Assembly (NCBI RefSeq): GCF_007859735.1
Contig: NZ_SIHI01000035.1
Location: forward strand, 1-34,262
Length of the DNA stretch: 34,262 nucleotides
Source of the DNA: Thalassoglobus neptunius
GTDB taxonomy: Bacteria; Planctomycetota; Planctomycetia; Planctomycetales; Planctomycetaceae
Direction of reading: 5' to 3'
Below are positions 33,387 to 34,262 of this stretch, piece by piece (positions within the stretch are counted from its first letter, which is position 1; every line of letters begins with the position of its first letter). The notes below the pieces were generated by a model, which was not told the DNA's origin, made no database searches, and saw nothing but the letters and a program-made list of their open reading frames with translations. A program made the position numbers and the translations under genes.

Positions 33387-33695
33387 ATGCAGATTCAAAG
33401 AATTCACGACGACCAGCACCCGTATTCGCCACCAACCGGACCTCACACACAGCCGTCCCGACGGTCTGGCGAGACAACGTCTGCAAGCACGCGTGAAAAC
33501 GTGACCGCAAGTTTCTTGCAGTCCGGAGTTCCTGCGACAGAGTTTCCAGAGTTCATCGAGAAGCTGCGTCAGCTTCCGGAACAAGATGATGAGGCAATTC
33601 AACTGGCCATCGAACGTTTTCAGTCAGGTCAGTTGATAACACGCGAAGTTGCGGAATCCCTCGCCACTTCGCCATTGAGAGAGTTTGTTTTTTGA
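33387..33695 (+). CDS. Small protein, possible FlgM-like anti-sigma factor
   Basis: This 102-residue protein has a polar, probably disordered first half (SPPTGPHTQPSRRSGETTSA). The helical second half includes EFIEKLRQLPEQDDEAIQLA followed by IERFQSGQLITREVAESLAT. A disordered N-terminus plus a C-terminal 'ai..G.....e.vA..l' helix pair is how FlgM, the inhibitor of FliA, is built, and the gene sits directly upstream of flagellin. The match is weak and I give the name only as a possibility. GGAG precedes the ATG at good distance. The 273-bp spacer to the divergent TPR gene carries no promoter I can defend. Confidence 0.45.
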   Translation: MQIQRIHDDQHPYSPPTGPHTQPSRRSGETTSASTRENVTASFLQSGVPATEFPEFIEKLRQLPEQDDEAIQLAIERFQSGQLITREVAESLATSPLREFVF

Positions 33696-33721
33696 ACCGT
33701 TCGTGATGAAGAATCACCTGA

Positions 33722-33742
33722 CGGATTGGACTGACAAAAGCA
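33722..33742 (+). promoter_or_regulatory. Weak sigma-54-like site before flagellin
   Basis: TTGG and GC stand at the correct spacing (GG 33728-33729, GC 33740-33741, ten bases between) in TTGGACTGACAAAAGC. Only the invariant core bases match; the rest of both boxes is poor. The predicted start would leave a leader of about 39 nt. Confidence 0.25.
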
Positions 33743-33791
33743 CGAGGCATCTATTCAATCGACACGAACAAACTATGAAAGAGGTTAGAAT

Positions 33792-34052
33792 ATGGGTCTC
33801 ACGATTGCCAACAACGTCACGTCACTCAACGCGCAGAACAACCTGACGCGGGCAAACACACGGTTAACGAAGTCTGTCGAGCGGCTTTCTTCCGGTTTAA
33901 AAATTAACCGAGGTGCAGATGGTCCAGCCGCACTTGTGATTTCCGAAAAACAGCGTGCTCAGATTTCCGGTTTGAAGCAGGCGATCGAAAACACAGAGAA
34001 GGCCGTTTCACTCGTTCAGACTGCAGAAGGTGCCTTGGGAGAAATTAACTCA
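33792..34052 (+). pseudogene. fliC: Flagellin FliC, cut off by an insertion sequence
   Basis: Flagellin is the filament protein. Codons 1-87 give a typical N-terminal D0/D1 region: MGLTIANNVTSLNAQNNLTR, VERLSSGLKINRGADGPAA, then AVSLVQTAEGALGEINS. After Ser87 the sequence stops resembling flagellin and becomes the left end of an insertion element. The hybrid frame continues 39 codons to a stop at 34170-34172. The normal remainder should lie beyond the element, outside this window. A strong ribosome-binding site (AAAGAGGT) precedes the ATG. Whether this is the only flagellin gene of the genome cannot be seen. Confidence 0.92.
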
Positions 34053-34262
34053 GAGGCTATCCGGAAACTGAGGTTTTGTGAAAGTCTGGTTTTGTTCACA
34101 CTTTGCGGTTCATCAACGCAAAGGAGTGCACGGTGTCCGAGGCGATTCGAAAAGCGTACCCAAGTGACCTGACTGACCTTCAGTGGGAGATGATCGAAAT
34201 GATTCTTCCGAAGCCCCGCCGCAGCAAGAAAGGCGGGCGACCACAAACTGTGGACGTGCGGG
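34053..34262 (+). mobile_element. IS5-family insertion sequence, left end (continues past window)
   Basis: The flagellin sequence breaks at 34052/34053, and a non-flagellin segment begins with GAGGCTATCC, followed after 80 bp by a transposase start. The three bases before the junction are TCA, which fits the TNA target duplication of the IS1031 subgroup of IS5, but the right end is not in the window. The exact left boundary is inferred from the loss of flagellin similarity. Confidence 0.75.
34133..34262 (+). CDS. IS5-family transposase, N-terminal part (3' end outside window)
   Basis: From GTG 34133 the frame reads SEAIRKAYPSDLTDLQWEMI, then LPKPRRSKKGGRPQTVDVR, and runs off the window. The YPSDLTD-x-QW and GGRP-TVD-R signature is the N-terminal (DUF4096-type) domain of IS5-family DDE transposases. 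AAGGAG at 34121-34126 fits this start. The catalytic DDE residues are not in view. Confidence 0.85.
   Translation, partial: MSEAIRKAYPSDLTDLQWEMIEMILPKPRRSKKGGRPQTVDVR

Overview
The window looks like a chromosomal flagellar locus of a planctomycete (phylum Planctomycetota). This is inferred from a complete rod/ring/hook-junction gene set next to typical planctomycete accessory genes: a DUF1080 hydrolase, a sulfatase with a C-terminal discoidin domain, a PQQ-type beta-propeller, single-domain BON and HDOD proteins, and repeat proteins with a secretin-type N-terminal domain. No species can be named from the sequence, and I saw no tRNA, rRNA or CRISPR array.

Layout. Positions 1-1255 (+) hold the tail of one MotB/OmpA-like stator protein and a complete second MotB. 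Positions 1515-2177 (-) hold a DUF1080 protein. Positions 2460-11145 (-) form one flagellar operon, read right to left: flgF, flgG, flgA, flgH, flgI, flgJ, flgN, flgK, flgL and a small HDOD-like gene. Upstream of it is a 569-bp divergent control region with a near-consensus sigma-54 promoter facing flgF and several inverted repeats. Positions 11715-18523 (+) carry fliL, a fliM-like gene, fliN, fliO, fliP, flhA, a small membrane protein and fliA (sigma-28). Positions 18624-20481 (+) hold three small genes: a CxCG protein, a coiled-coil lipoprotein and a BON protein. Positions 20731-23923 (-) hold htrA/degP, nnrE and a GNAT acetyltransferase. Positions 24127-28521 (+) hold the propeller, the sulfatase and a LuxR-type regulator. 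Positions 28476-33113 (-) hold a sigma-54 activator, a helical chaperone-like protein, a short TPR protein and a large TPR protein with an STN-like domain. Positions 33387-34262 (+) hold a possible FlgM-like protein and a flagellin gene cut by an insertion sequence.

Function. FliO, FliP and FlhA belong to the export gate. FlgA, FlgF, FlgG, FlgH, FlgI and FlgJ build the rod and rings. FlgN chaperones FlgK and FlgL. FliL and MotB belong to the stator. FliM-like and FliN belong to the C-ring. FliA, the sigma-54 activator and possibly the FlgM-like protein give an outline of tiered regulation.

The main observation is that several motility genes are broken in different ways. flgL has an exact 20-bp tandem duplication that shifts frame. 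The fliM-like gene needs one more base in a T run. A TPR gene beside the flagellin has an in-frame TGA. The flagellin itself is interrupted after codon 87 by an IS5-type element. The strain sequenced may have lost swimming, or some lesions may be reversible switches or sequencing errors. A candidate undescribed module is the minus-strand set at 28476-33113 next to the flagellin.
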